This document shows positions 1 through 12,544 of a stretch of 64,000 nucleotides of DNA, piece after piece. Numbering within the stretch: position 1 is the stretch's first letter; each line of letters opens with the position of its first letter. The position numbers were made by a program, and so were the translations under genes. The stretch lies in assembly GCA_039621445.1 (NCBI GenBank), contig CP154955.1, positions 53,039,384 to 53,103,383 of the forward strand, read 5' to 3'. A model generated the notes under the pieces. That model worked only from the letters and a program-made list of their open reading frames with translations, ran no database searches and was not told where the DNA came from. The DNA is from Euglena gracilis (taxonomy: Eukaryota; Euglenida; Euglenophyceae; Euglenales).

Positions 1-195
1 AGCCGCGCCTCGTGCGCCGCCGTATATCATCCCAGTTATCCCCTGTCTGTGCCGCAACAAAAAAATGTTGGAAAGAAGTGGGGGGGGAGCAGGGTTTGAT
101 TAAGGAGGGCCTACATGGTTTAGGTGGGGGGTGTCCCCCCCACCGCCCCCCCCTCCTGGTCCGCAGGGGGGGGTCCGGACCACCCCCCCCCCCAA
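1..195. other. Flank outside the foldback, no gene
   Basis: GC-rich sequence with C and G runs lying outside the left end of the large inverted repeat. I see no credible coding region or RNA gene. Confidence 0.5.
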
Positions 196-2052
196 CCTGA
201 CCAGGTCGGATTTTTCATTTTGCTGGAACAAAAGTTTCTTTTAATTTCCTTGGAGAACACCTGGTCCTAAAACAATGCCTGGCCATTGTGCTGTGCACTT
301 GGAATTTTTTGGCCATCTTGGCAAGAGTGTTGCTTGCAACATGCACCTGTGGCCCAACCTTCAGGTGCACTCCGTGGACTGCCTCCCAAACCAGACCTCC
401 AAATGGCCAGACAGCATGTCTTTTTTCCCAAAGTTCCAGTCGTTTTTGGTCTCGTCCCTCCATCCTTGCCTTATGTCGGGATTTCCTTCAAGAAAGAAAG
501 CATTGAAAAAGTTTTCATATCTCGGGTTCCAAGTGGTTTTTCTATAATGGCATCTTTTCAACTTTAAGAATTCAGGTGGTGGTCATTTTGCAAGACAATT
601 TTTAACCACCCTCCCCTGGGGGGAGGATGGCATTCAGAGGCCTGCTCACAACCCGACTTCCTTCAGTCTAGCAAGCGATGGGAGCCTCTGCCTTTCCCCC
701 TCTTCGCCACCCAAGCGCCCATCATCCACCATGGATGGCCGCTTGCCATTGACCACTCCCTGCCAGCAGGCAACAACCCGGCTGAGCCGCGTGGCCCCCC
801 GCCGCACTCTGCCCATCCAGGCGCATTCGACTTCCCCCCCTTCGCTAACGACGACATCCCCCGTCCGGCTGATGGTCCTGCCCCACAACAAGGACCACCT
901 CGCGTCCGTGGCCGTCCGTAAGGCTTGCGGCCCAGTCGCCGTCGCTGTGTCAACCACTGGCATGACACAGACTCTGAGGGACTCTCCTGATGTGTGATCC
1001 AGAAAAAAGCATTCCTTTGCAAAATCAGATTCGAAGGAAAACGAAGGGTGTAGTGTTCCTTCCGAAACTGGCATCAACATCTGTGAGTCTGATTTTACAA
1101 AAGGAAACGTTCTTTTTTTAAATGGCCTTCACCCTCCCTGAAGAGGAGTTTGGGCTGCCAGATGAGCTTTACTTCCGAAAGTGGATAGATGGGTTTTGGC
1201 CAGGGCTGTACAGGAATCCGGCAACCAGGTCAGTGCCCCTGCGCTGGGCTGTGTGGGTCCTTTTTGCAGCCAGCTGGCTGGGCCTCCCACCACGTCTTTC
1301 AGAAATTACCTGGTTGGAATTTGGCCGAAAGTCAACTTTTTTTTTAGGGTCTATGTTGCGTCCCCCCCCCCCCTGTCCCAAAAGACCTCTGGTGGGCTCA
1401 ACTGGGTTCATTCAGTGAGTCCACTGCATGGCTGTGGTCTCCCGTTCCGCATGAGTAGTCAGGGTCAGGCCAGGGTCCCTCCACCAGTGTGCCCTGGTGC
1501 AACGGAGGTGGCTGGTCCACTTTCTTTCCACCATTTCCCCTCCCAGCGACCATGTTAGTGTGAGGTTTCACACTCACTCAGCTTCTTTTGGGTTTGAATC
1601 AGCCACCCAGGAAAAGTTCGGGAAGTTTGCTGCTGTTTTGCTCGCTGAACTCCTGCACTGCGTTACTTCTAAATCTGGCTGAAAAATTCAAACCATGGAT
1701 TTGGGTTTTTTGGGCATCTTTGGGAGGTGGCAAATTTGCCACCTCTCTGGACCCCCCACCTCCCAGGGGGACGATCCAGCCAGCACCTTTTTCCAGCCGG
1801 CCCACAGGACCCCCTCCCAACAGGGGTTCTCAAGAAACCCCTACCGCAACTAGGGGGGGTCTGCGCCGGGCTTGGGTGGGGGGGACCCCGCTCCCTCTTA
1901 AAAAGCTTAAAAAGATGCCTGTTCCGGACATCTCCTGCACCCCCACTGCCCACATATGCCACCGCAAGCACCCCACACCAGGGCAGAACGGGAAACGGCC
2001 TCGCAGCCAAGGTGGTGGGTGGGGGGGGTCGGCCACCCCTGGGGGGTTACCG

Positions 2053-2260
2053 TAGGAGGAGGTTCGATCTCAAACGTTCGAGCTCGAACCTCCTCGAACG
2101 TTTTTTAAGCCCCCCCTTCAAGGGGGGGGGCTTAAAAACGTTCGAGCACCCTCCTCAAACGACATTCGAGGAGGGTCTCGAACGTCCTCGAACGACGTTT
2201 GAGGAGGGACCTCGAACGATGTCTCGACCCTCCTCCTACGTACATGCATACAGCTTTCAA
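2053..2260 (+). repeat. TCGAACG-rich hairpin element, copy 1
   Basis: A small palindromic element built from GAGGAGGTTCGA, TCGAACGTT and AGCCCCCCC...GGGGGGGCTTAAAAA blocks, ending near CCTACGTACATGCATACAG. Related copies occur at 28,318-28,523 (inverted, in the other arm) and at 50,256-50,420, which is outside the foldback. It is therefore a dispersed MITE-like or foldback repeat and has no coding capacity. Confidence 0.6.
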
Positions 2261-2329
2261 CACCAACATCCTCGAAATCCTTTTAGGGTTAGAAAAATAT
2301 TTTTCCTTACGCAGGAATGCACTCATTCA

Positions 2330-2404
2330 AAAGTATTTTTGAATTCTCCCGGTATGGGAATATTTTTGAATAAAAATATTCCCATACCGGGAGAATTTCT
2401 GACG
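2330..2404. repeat. AT-rich perfect hairpin
   Basis: ATTCTCCCGGTATGGGAATA is followed within a few bases by its reverse complement, with a loop around TTTTTGAATAAAAA. The right-arm copy near 28,185-28,250 is partly deleted, so the hairpin is not preserved there. Confidence 0.6.
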
Positions 2405-2442
2405 TTATTAGGAATAGGGTTAGGGTTAAGGTTACACCGCGA

Positions 2443-3195
2443 ATGGTTGCAACCATCCCGCTCTTCGTCAGTGGCAGAATTTAAAAGGAACATGTTGTTG
2501 AGCTGTTTTGCAAGTTGCAGGTCCATGGTTCATTGTTCTTGATTCTGCTTGTTTTTTTGTCACTGGCACGATCCGGAAGAAAGCAAAGACAGGGGAAGAG
2601 AGGGAGACGATTCTGTTTTTTTTCCCACTGGCACTGACACGATTTGGAAGACAGGAATCTTTCAGTGGCAGAATTTAATAGGAACATATATCTTACGCAG
2701 GAATGCACTCATTCTAAATATTCTTACTCAAAAAATATTCCCATACCAAGAGAATTTGTGAGGTTATTAGAAGGAAAAGGGTTAGGGTTAAGATTTCATC
2801 CCCAATAGTTGCAACCCGCTCATCGTTGCTTTTCCCTCTACAGGGTACACAGCGAAGCCAAAGAGTCGCCCAACTAGGGTTAAAAAACATGGGGGGACCC
2901 GAGTGAGGCGCCTCCCTCGGGTCCCCCATGTGTATTAACCCTAGTTGGGTGACTCTTTGGGGTAGCTGGTACCCGTAGGGGGAAATTTTCCACGCGTTGT
3001 GAAAGAAACAAATTTTTTTCAAGCAGAATGCACTGATTCTTCAACATTTTTTTTCAAAATAATCCCATACCGAGAGAATTTCTGAGGTTATTAGAAGCAA
3101 CAGGGTCAGGGTTAAGGTTTCATCGCGAATGGTTGCAACCATCCCGCTCATCGTCAGTGGCAGAATTTAAAAGGAACATATTTAAGCTGTTTTGT
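2443..3195 (+). repeat. Local duplication in the left arm
   Basis: The segment from TGGTTGCAACCATCCCGCTC through GGAACATgTT...GCTGTTTTG near 2,443-2,510 recurs at 3,129-3,195 with few changes. The roughly 690 bases between copies contain TTAGGG-like runs and a hairpin. The right arm has only one copy (about 28,075-28,145), so the duplication or insertion happened after the arms separated, or was lost on the right. Confidence 0.55.
2862..2963. repeat. Hairpin with CCCAACTAGGGTTA arms
   Basis: AAGAGTCGCCCAACTAGGGTT is matched by an inverted copy near 2,940-2,960, and the inner part adds GGGGGACCCGAG / CTCGGGTCCCCC. The total span is about 100 bases. It is a strong potential foldback structure with no coding content. 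Confidence 0.6.
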
Positions 3196-4974
3196 TTGCA
3201 TGTACTGCACACCCATACCCAAAACAATCGTATAGATGCAAAAAACGCGATTGAAAGTCAAAAAATTTCCAAGAGAAAAAAATCTCAGCAAAATTGGACT
3301 GTGCCAAACTTTTGTCCATTTTTTTGAAAACTACCAATTTTTAACCTGAAATTTTTGAGATTTTTTGTGTGAAAAAAATGTGGTTTTCCATAAAAAAATC
3401 ATGTATTTTGAGTTCGCTTTTCAAAAAATTTTCAAAAATTTCCCTCGACCAACATTCCTGTTGGCCGAAATCGGTGAAAATGCTGTGGTGGGTGGGGGGT
3501 CGACCCACCCCACCAGGCCTTCCTGTTCTGCCCTGCCCCACTCACAAGTGTGGGGTAAATGTGGGGAAGTCGAATTTGAAAGTTTTTACCATGCATTCTT
3601 CTCATCCATGAAAAGAAGCTGCTCAGGTCACTTGCAAAAGTGTGTGTGCTGAGTGTTGCCAGCACATGTACCTAGTGGGTGTGGTGTGCTTTCTCTGCTT
3701 ATGTGACATTGTGCAAAGGGCACCTCAGGCGGTTGTTTCCGCACCCCTGGATGTTGGTTTTTTTGGATCAATTTCCATAGCAGTTTGTTGTCCAATCGCT
3801 GTGGTGTCAGGCCTTTGCTTGACGTTTGCAGAACCAGGCTTCTTTTTGAGTCACCTGACCCCCCCCCCCCGGGTGGGTCCGGAAAAAAATGTTCAAAAGT
3901 CAGCATTTTTGGTTCGATTTTCAAAGAAAAGTCAGGGATTTTTGACTGATTTCGACCCGATTTCCCGTCCGTGAAAGCGAAAAAATTTTCGGCCCACCTC
4001 CGTTTCGAGGAAGGAGGTGGGGCCGGCCCACCCCCCACCCCAATGTCGGGAGGGGCGGTCGGACCCCCCCACCCCTCTGCATCCCTGCTTCCTATCCATC
4101 CCGGCTGGGTCTGGTCTGGGTGGGTGGGGAGGCTGGACTGCATCCAAGTTTGGCTGGTGGGCATCCCAGACTGGGGGGGGGGTGGTTTCTTTATCTGCTG
4201 ACCGGTGCGAGTCCCATCTTTGGGGATTTTTTTTGAAACAAATATATCAGATATCCATTTCCACGTCTTTTTTCACCAATTTTTTGGGTTTCTGTGGGTC
4301 TTCTAGCAATTGGAATGGTGGGTATGGATTGGTTTTCAGCATGATCAACCCCACCATTCACATCAAAGAGGTCTGAGTTGCACTTCTCTCGCCCAACGGC
4401 ATTCTTCACACCCCAGCTGGGGTTCGCTGTCGAAGTTATCATCTTTTGCGTTGAATTCTTGAATTGTTGTGAGCTTTGCTTTCAGCTTCTGCATGCAATT
4501 TATTCGTCGTTTGTTCGTCTTGATGCAAAGTTGCAGAGGTAGCATGGGCTGCACCAGGAAAAATAATCGGCCACCCCAGGAAAAAATAATCCCATCAAAT
4601 TGAGAATAATGTTGCGATCGCGCATCTCTCTAAGGTTCAGCGGGGGGGGGCGAGAAATTTGGGCTGGCTGGACGGCCGGCCCCCCCCCCCCCCTCCCAGG
4701 GGGCTGGACCGACCCGAACCGGGGCGAGCTGGACTGAAATCGGAAAAGTGCCCAAAAAAGTCCTGCAAAAAAGTCCTGCAGAACACAGTTTTGAAAAAAT
4801 TGGTGCACCTAAACCCCCCCAATAATGGTCCTACAACAATTTTTGGCCACTTTTTAACACAGTTTTTCAAAAAATTTCGCGGTTTCGGGGTGGAAAAACT
4901 TTCGGCAGAAGCCCCCGAAGAGGGGCTGACGAGCATGTCTCAGCAAATGTGGAATCCTAAGTTTTGGTTGCCGA

Positions 4975-5205
4975 GCCTCCCAGGCACCGCCGTGGAGCCT
5001 GGTTACCTTGGAGCCTCCGCGGAGCCTGGTTACCTTAGGCTCCGAGGAGCCTCCGCGGAGCCTCCTCGGAGCCTGGTTACCTTGAGCCTCCGCGGAGGCC
5101 TCGTTACCTTAGGCTCCGCGGAGGCCTCGCGGAGCCTGGTTACCTTGGTGCCTCCGCGGTGCCTGGTTATCTTGCAGCCTCCGCGGAGGCTCCTCGGAGG
5201 TAACC
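4975..5205 (+). repeat. CCGCGG hairpin minisatellite (first block)
   Basis: Tandem units of roughly 27-30 bases read GGTTACCTTGGAGCCTCCGCGGAGCCT with variants. GGCTCCGCGGAGCC is itself a palindrome, so every unit can fold. The same block recurs inside each 2.1-kb satellite unit (16,465-16,820; 18,555-18,930; 20,680-21,050; 22,795-23,075) and inverted at 25,640-25,890. Confidence 0.8.
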
Positions 5206-6180
5206 ACTGTTGTACACAGGCCATGTCTGGTATCGCACCGCTTTACCGTCTACCCGTTTGCTGCATACACCATGCCAAACTTGTTGAAAACCCAAAATCT
5301 ATTTGCAACAAAAACGGCATGTCCTCCTAATTTTTATTTTACCATTTAACCGTTGGCCATATACGCCATGTCCGCTGAACCAGGGCAGTCTTTAAGGGAC
5401 AGGAAAGTTTTTTTTAGTTTTCTTAAGCACCGCCCCTCTTCCGGCCAAAGGGCCGACCAAGGGCAGGACTGGGACTTGAACGGGGGCAAAATTAAAAAGT
5501 CCAAAAAAAACACACTTTTGAAGGATTTGGGTTGATTGGTCGATGGTCACAGGATGCCAATAATCAGTTTTTCCCCCTGATATCGGCCCGTTGTCGCCGA
5601 AGAATGCCAAATTCCTTTGCCCATTTTGCTGTATTTTTTATTGAGTGTGGGACGGCAGAATTTTGTTTTTTTATTTCACTCACCATCTTCTTGTGCTTCG
5701 CCCTCTTGGTCCCTTCCTCCCCCTTCCTCTGTCGTGGGAGTCCGAGACCGCCCTGCGCCAAACTCGTTGAAAACTATTTACCCATTTGCCTCTTTATTTT
5801 GCATTCAGTGTTTACCCGTTCGCTATATAATGCCATGTCTGCAAATCTTGTTGAAAACCATTCATCCATTTGCCACAAAAATGCAATGTCCGCCTGATTT
5901 TGCTTTTACCGTTTACCCATTTTCTGTTTTCGCCATGTCCGCCAAACTTGTTGAAACCAAAAATCCATTTGCAACAAAGACGCCATGTCCGCCTTATCTG
6001 CTTTTACCGTTGACCCGTTTGCTATTTACCCCATGTCCGCCAAACTTTGTCCACACAAAGGGATGTCGTTATTGGGGAGCGGGGGTGGGGGGTGGGGGGT
6101 GGGGGGTAGGGGGTAGGGGGGAAGGGGGGCGGGGGGAGGGGGGGTCCGGGGGGGGAGGGGGGCGGGGGGAGGGATTAGGA
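5206..6180 (+). repeat. Partial 2.1-kb satellite unit
   Basis: Matches the second half of the tandem units at 15,671-23,070. It contains the CGCCATGTCCGCCAAACTTG sub-repeats and ends in a G-run stretch (6,074-6,180). About 9.4 kb of other sequence (6,181-15,590) separates it from the continuation of the unit at 15,590, so the first unit looks split inside its G-rich segment. Confidence 0.7.
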
Positions 6181-7640
6181 TTAGGATTAGAAATGCCCCA
6201 CGTCGTGCAATGCCCAAGGTCGACAGGGCCACTATGGCCCTGCCTCCAAGGGGCCTCCCCGGGGCCCGGATGACGCTCCAGGAGCGTGGTACAGGAGACT
6301 AGTCCGCGGGTGGGGCGGTGGCGTGTGACCCATCCAACACCGGCTGGGTCAGAGGAAAGAGGAGGAAATGGAGGAAAGGGAAAACGTTCTTCTTCGTTCT
6401 CCTGCGGAGGTACTTTGCTTAAGGACAAAAGCAGGGGGGGTTTGAGGCTCCCTGCTGCTGACCCAGCATATGCCATTGGGAGAATAACTATACACGCGGG
6501 ATGGGTGGTATGTAAGACGGGCCAGGGTAGAGGGCTGGAATGTCCACAGCAATCCCAGCGGTGCCAGGCAGCACTGAAAATCCACAAACCCCACGGCGAC
6601 GAGGTCCATAGGTATTGCTCTCCCCAGTCGGACAGCGGCGCTGAGTTCGTCACCAAGAACGGTTGCCTGAGCGGCGGAGGGTGGGGGAAAGGCTACAAGC
6701 TGCGCAGGTGGGTCGGCGGGCATTGTGCGGCAGGAGTTGGTGGCGGCTGCGGTGGGGCCTGGGGGCTGGGCTTGGGGGCCGACCTGCTGCTGGCGGGAGG
6801 GGGGTGGAGCCCTGGGAGGGCAGGCGGCAGACCGACAAGGGGGCGGTGATGGGGCGAGTAGCCGCGGCTGGGGAGCATGCAGCAGGCCGGCGGGCTCGGG
6901 CTGGGTTGCAAGGCCCGGGGGCGGGGTGGTTGGTGGAGGTCTTTCCACCATCACATGACGAGGTTGCAGAAGGTGGCCTTCACACAGGGGGCACTAGGGA
7001 AAAGTAATTCCCCAAGACAACGCCCAGCCAGCTGACCCAGATCACTGCCGTGGGTGTATGTGCGGCGAGCGCATGCTTGCGCTGTGGCAGACAGGCGGCA
7101 AGGGGGTTTGGAAAAGTGGTGCAGATTCTAAGCAGGTTCCTGGTACCTGTCCACAGCTGATGGCTGTGCACTGGTGCCATGGAGGTACTATTTGCCGGGT
7201 GTGCAGCAGGGCAGGTTTTGTGGATAAGATTCGGCGGGGGGCACTCGACTGGAGGAGGCCAGCAGTCGTGTGGGGATCTGGGCCACAGTTCAGCACCCAT
7301 GAAGGTGAACATGAAGGGTCGTCAGACCCCACCAATAAGACAACGAAATTTAGCTGGCCTTGGGAGGGGTCCAAGCCTTCCATAAACTGGTAACATCCTC
7401 CGGGCAGGGCGGCCAGCGGTCCCCATTGAAAGCCCGGCGTAAGATATGCGGGTCTCAGGTGTCGGTTCGGCGCAGGGTGTATGCGGCTGCCTGCCAGGAG
7501 TGCAGCTCGCATAGCCGTGGGAGCTAGTCGCCCTTGTCGGGAGACAGGCTCGGCTAGGGCCAGCGCTGCATTGCGCTCCCCAACAGACACCTTCAGCATG
7601 GGGGGTATGGTGGAGAGACAAGGCAATTGTAATGCGCACG
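6181..7640. other. GC-rich non-coding stretch
   Basis: Several open frames exist in all registers, but they are proline-, glycine- and arginine-rich products of base composition. None has a recognisable domain. I see no gene here. Confidence 0.4.
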
Positions 7641-9947
7641 GGGGGGGGTGGCAAGAGGAGGGGGAGCGGGTGGTCAGCCTGCCACCCTGATCAGGGGTGG
7701 GTGTTGGGGGTGGTCACATGGGAAGAAATGGCGACAAGAAAATGCCTGCCCGACAGCCTCACTGGAAAACCGCCACAAAACATCTGGTGACCTTGCCGAC
7801 AGCAGGAAGAGGATGACGGCAGCAGGAACCGAGAGAACATCGATTGGACGATGGCCGCAGGGACTGAGAGAACAACGAGTTGAAGACGGCTGTAAGGACC
7901 GAGAGGTGGGCCGGGAAGACAATGCAGCACCCCAATACAGGAGGGGGGGTGTTGGCGGGCCAAGGGCCCTGGGGGGGGGCACAGGCTCGGTGATGCAGGG
8001 TCTGGTCTTTCCTGAAACATTTTGCACCTCCTAATAGTATTGGGCCTGGTTGTGGTTGTGCGATTTGAAAAGCATCCAAAAGGCCAGAGGGGGGGTTCGG
8101 TTGTCGTGAGTGATGCAGACTGGGAGGGGGAGAATCATGTGGTGCAATACAAAATTCCTTGAACCTGGCTGCTGGCAACCTGCAAAAAAAAAGGAGAAGG
8201 AGAAGAAGAATATAAAGCAAAAAAAATAAAAAAAATAAAACAATAAAAAAAGGGCAAAAAAAGTCAGGGCCATGGTGCAATCAGAAGAAAGGTCAGGCTT
8301 GTACCATCCATATGTCTCACATCTACCCCCCCCCCCGTCGCTTTTCTACTGCCCACCTCACAGTACCATCTGACGTCCCCTTCAAGGCAGACACCTTCTC
8401 CAATTTGGTCACCCGCACAGGCGGGCCCGGTCGGGCACATGCCTCCCACAGGCTGGCAGGGACACGTGCACAGTACCGGTCCAAGCCCGACCCTGGCACA
8501 GCGATGGACCATGTGCCAGGCCGGCGGAGGGGTGGGGGGATGCATGCAAGCGCATGCTGCTGTGTTCAAGTAGGAGGGGGCGTTATGTGGCATCACCGGG
8601 TCACGCCTGAAAATGGCACTCTCTGAATGCTGATATGGGCGGAGGGGTGACTGGGGTGCTAGTGAGTTGACGGTGGGGTCTTGGGACGGCTAGGGGGGGG
8701 TGGATGCGCATGCTACCCCTCTGGGCCCTGGTGCTACGGCGAGGTTAATAGGGGATGCACTGAAAATAAATAAGAAAAACGGGCACATGTACAGCCCTGT
8801 TTTCACAGAATCCATGGTCCGTCGACTTGGGTTGGGGCCGGGCCAGGACATTGAAGCATACACCAGCGCTGCCAGCCGGCATGGCCAAAGCCACCCCACA
8901 GGATCAAAATTGGACAGGGGAGGAGGGAATGGGATGACACATGGAAAGAGACAGAATCAATTGTGAGCGTGGCACCGCGTGCGGGGAGGGGGTTCACCCA
9001 GGGAAATCTCCGAGCAGCTCGAAGAATGTGCGCCGCAAAATGTGGTGGGTCTAGGCTGGGGGGGGATTTGAGACACGTCCTGGGTCGGGGATGTTGTGAG
9101 TGTTGTGAGTGATTTGTGAGATGCGTGGGGGGGTCATCAGAGCTGCAGCTGTATGTGAAGAGGGGTCGTGGGATAGAACATAGAATCCCAGGACCCTAGG
9201 TTCTAGGAGCCTGCAAAAAAAAAAAAAGAAAAAAAAAAGAAAGGAAAAATGAAGAGAAATGCCAAGAAAAAGACAGAAATTTAAGGTCATGCGGGTATGC
9301 ATACAAAACATGGCGCTTGGACAGCCAGGGACCGTTGATGGGGCCAGGCCTGGCCACCATTCAGCGGCGGCCATGCGCTTGACCTGGCCGGTCTGGTGCC
9401 CAACCTGGGGAAATGCTTGATTGGGGAGGGGGACATCAGATGGCACCCAGAGATGGGCAGAGGAAAGAAACACGGGAGGATGAGAAAAATATGGACGATG
9501 GGGGAAGGGTTGTGTGCGTAGGCGAATGATCATGCTGAAAATGGAGCTTTCTGAATTTTGGGATGAGCAGAGGGGTGACCAGGGGGGTGTTAATGAGTTG
9601 GTGATGGGGCCTTAAATCGGCTGGGGAGGGTGGCTGCACGTGCAACCCCCTCTGCAGCCCTGGATCTGCCAGACAACAGGGCTGCGGGGGGGGGGGGTGC
9701 AACCAGAACAACCGGGCCGCCGTAGGGCCCTGGTACACTATCCTAGCCTGAGTTGTCTACCCACCCGCATATTGACAATTTTTAAGTCCCAAGTTTCTTT
9801 GTCCATGGTCCGTTGACCGGGGTTGGGGCCGGGCCAGGGCATTGGAGCATGCATTGGCGCCGCCGACTGGCATGAGCCAAAAACACCCCACAGAATTGAA
9901 ACTTGAGTGGGGGGGGGCACGGGATGGCACATCAAAAAAGGGAGAGT

Positions 9948-9986
<39 letters not shown>

Positions 9987-10000
9987 TGTCGCGTGGGGCT
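7640..10000 (+). repeat. Diverged ~0.95-kb tandem duplication
   Basis: CTGAAAATGGCACTCTCTGA (about 8,608) recurs as CTGAAAATGGAGCTTTCTGA (about 9,535). CATGGTCCGTCGACTTGGGT (8,813) recurs as CATGGTCCGTTGACCGGGGT (9,806). Related pieces appear again at 12,970-13,150 and 13,440. A-rich stretches (8,188-8,265 and 9,213-9,250) follow CCTGCAAAAAA in each unit. This is an old, decayed tandem array without coding evidence. Confidence 0.5.
9949..9985 (+). repeat. (GT)n microsatellite
   Basis: About 18 uninterrupted GT dinucleotides. Confidence 0.9.
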
Positions 10001-10514
10001 CTAGGAAATGCTCGCCTCAAAATCCAGTAGTTGGGGGTGTGGGCCGTTAATGGGGGTTGACTTGGTGATTTCCTCGGGGGGGGGGATGCCACACATAATC
10101 ACATGTTTGGTGTGATGAACTTTCAGTGGTATGCCTGGTGACTCACGTGAGGGGTTTTGAGGGTGCGAGTGTTTGCGCTCTGTGGGGTAATGAAGGGTAG
10201 GCAGGGAGTTGTCCCGGTGCGTGGTGAAAAAGGAAAGATCTTTCTTGGGGGGTGAAGCCAACAAGTCAGAATGGACAATCGGAGTCAAGGGTGGTATTAA
10301 TTTCGGGTGTGAATCAGTCAGTCACAAGGGCAATCTTATGTGTTCTGTGTGTCTCTTGAAAAAGCATCACAACAATTGGGGACATAAACCAAACAATTGG
10401 ACAAGGAGTTGTTCGGGGGGAGGTATTCTCCTGTTGCCAAAAACGTTGGCCAAAATGTTGGGCCAAAATCTCAGAACTCCAAGCAATTCTCCGCACGCAC
10501 ACAAAAATTCATCC

Positions 10515-10856
10515 AGGGTCATCCAGGGTCGCTGGGGAAGCCTCTGACGGCAGGCCGTCCGGGGCGTCCTCGCCATGGTTCAGCTCCACGACGGCCTGCA
10601 CCGCCCGGTCGGCGGTGCCCCCCAGCCTGGCCAGTGCGGCATCCAGGTAGTCCCCCAGGGCGAGGGCCGCGTCGGGGCCGGGAGGCTCCGCCTCCGCGGC
10701 GGTGGCGTTGAGGCGCAGCGTGAGGGGCCCCTCAGCGCCGGGTTCGGAGGCCGCGGACCGCAGCGTGCCCACTGTGGTCTGCAGCGCCTCCACCGCGGCG
10801 GCCGGGCCGGGCCGGCCATGAGCCGCACAGCCACGCAGTGCCAGGGGAGGGGGCAG
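10515..10856 (-). CDS. GC-rich exon-like island, unknown product
   Basis: I do not recognise this protein. The minus-strand frame stays open with a coding-like, Ala/Leu-rich composition, including GDYLDAALARLGG and a more acidic end (VVELNHGEDAPDG). It contrasts with the proline/glycine noise around it. On its 5' side the minus strand reads GTACAG|CTGCC, an acceptable splice acceptor, and the frame runs in directly from it. The 3' side ends in a short duplicated CCCTGGATGA with no clear donor. It may be a captured or decayed host exon, or chance open frame in GC-rich DNA. Confidence 0.3.
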
Positions 10857-10939
10857 CTGTACGGTCTGGCTGGTGACCTGGTGGTATGGTGTGTGGTGGG
10901 GGGGTGGCTGGGTAGTCAGCATGCACCACATCATGGAGG

Positions 10940-11830
10940 GGGGTAAATTTTACAGATGTTAGGTGAGTTGAACACCATGGCTGGTGTGGGGTTATCCGGC
11001 AGTTCGGTGGGTTGGACACCACAGGGCCGTTGGGGTTGTTTCGAGATTCGCTGGGAAGAAACATCACAGGGAGGTTGAGGAAGGCCTGGAAATAAAAGGG
11101 TTGGATAGCATGGAGTATTTGGGGTGGTCCAGAACCTCGGAGGGCACGAGGTGCTTGGGGGCGAAAGCTCGGTAGGTATGTTTACTCGGGAGGTGGAAAG
11201 GTGGTACCCCATGGGGGGGCTGAAATACCGTGAAATTTGATAGCTTGTGGTCACCCGGAAATTTACAGGGTAAAACACCACGGGGTGGTGGTGGCATTCA
11301 GAGAGATGGTGGGTGGGACACCATGTGAAGGTTGGGATGGTCCGGTACAGTACACCAGTACACCACGTGGGGTGGGGAGGTCCAGGATAGTGCACCATAA
11401 TGATAAGATTGTCTGGAAATTCATATGGTAAAATACTGGTAATGGGTCGGGAGAAACACCATGGGGGGTTCTGGTTATGCGGAAATTTGGTACATTGGAT
11501 TTCTGGAAGTGATATGTGTCGAAGACCACTGGGGTTTGGGTTTGCCAGAAGTTCAGTAGGAAGAGTAATGGGTTGGCTGGGGTCATCCGGCATTTTGACG
11601 AGTTGGACTCCACAAGGTGGCTGGGCGATGGAGCATGGGGAGGCCTGGAGTATCGGAGTGGTCCGGAAGCTCGGTGGATAGGACACCATCAGGGCGAGGG
11701 CGTTATCCGTAGTTCAGGGGGTAGAACACCAACGGGTTGTCAGGTTTATGGAAAACCATGGGGGTTGGGCTATTGGGAAAATTCTGTGGCTTGTGGTAAT
11801 CCGGAAAGTTGGGGAGGTCCAGGCAGTTGG
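10940..11830 (+). repeat. Diverged ~50-bp minisatellite
   Basis: A degenerate unit around ATCCGGAAGTTCGGTGGGTT followed by GGACACCACAGGG recurs many times with substitutions and indels (for example near 10,996, 11,580, 11,665 and 11,705). No ORF is conserved across units. Confidence 0.5.
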
Positions 11831-12544
11831 TGGGGGGGGGGGGGGGTTGAGTTTTGCAGATGGGGGAGGGTTCAAAATTGCATGAGGCGGCAGAAACAAC
11901 CACGAATTGGATGGTGCATGCAAAAAAGAAAAAACTATTGCATGCTGATGTCGGGTCATGAGGGAAATCAGCAAAAATTCAACAAGCCGGAGAGAGTTGT
12001 GTATCACTACGATCTGGAGGGGGAAATGGGCCGAGTGCCATGCAAATGGGGGGTGGGCTGGTGCAGGAGATGTTGATGGAAATTTGCTTCCCCAGCCTTT
12101 ATTTGTGATTCTACCACAGTGGGGTTATCCTCAGAAATTTGGGGGTTCGCTGCGAAGAGGACTTGAGCTGCCGACTGGTGAGTCAGTGTGATATGACTGA
12201 AATGAGCTGCAAAAGAAATTCCGGTGAAATTTGTGGGCGAAAATTAAGATAGTGTTTAGAGGGCGGTGGCAGATAGGTGGTTGCACTTTAGCAGCCTGAA
12301 CAAAATTGAGACAAAGCGGGGGAGGAGGTTCCCAAATACCAAAAGGAGGAGGGTATCTGTGGGTGTGTGGGGTGGGTAGTGGGTGGAGGCAGAACCGGGC
12401 AGGGTTCCTGTGGTGCCGGACGGGGGTGGCGGAGGGGGAGGACCATGCTTGGCGAGGGGGGTGACTGGGAGGGGCGGCGGTGGGGCTGGCAGCAGGCCCA
12501 TGGTGACCGGCAGAGTGAGAACATTGAGAGGTCGATGGCCGCAG

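Larger units (their letters stand above)
196..5665 (+). repeat. Left arm of ~30-kb inverted repeat
   Basis: This arm is matched in inverted orientation by 23,746-30,344. The outer end begins CCTGACCAGGTCGG, and its counterpart closes at 30,344 with one mismatch. The inner end is the CGGCAGAATTTTG shared by 5,653-5,665 and, inverted, 23,746-23,758. The match runs through unrelated-looking subsequences (short AT-rich hairpins, G/C runs, the CCGCGG minisatellite). Differences are indels and point changes, including a duplication at 2,443-3,195 in this arm only. None of its short open frames is convincingly coding, because reading frames differ between the arms. It could be the terminal repeat of a giant foldback transposon or a segmental inverted duplication. 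Confidence 0.75.

Noticed and set aside
646-1080. 144-codon minus-strand ORF with RGRP/AT-hook-like words, also present in the right arm near 29,458-29,874
   Set aside because: The frame is shifted between the two arms by an indel and all three frames are comparably open, so selection on a protein is not supported. A GTAAGG donor-like site is noted but unsupported.
2411-2430. TTAGGG-like words suggesting telomeric repeats
   Set aside because: Only two or three imperfect copies, repeated with the arm structure. Not a telomere array.
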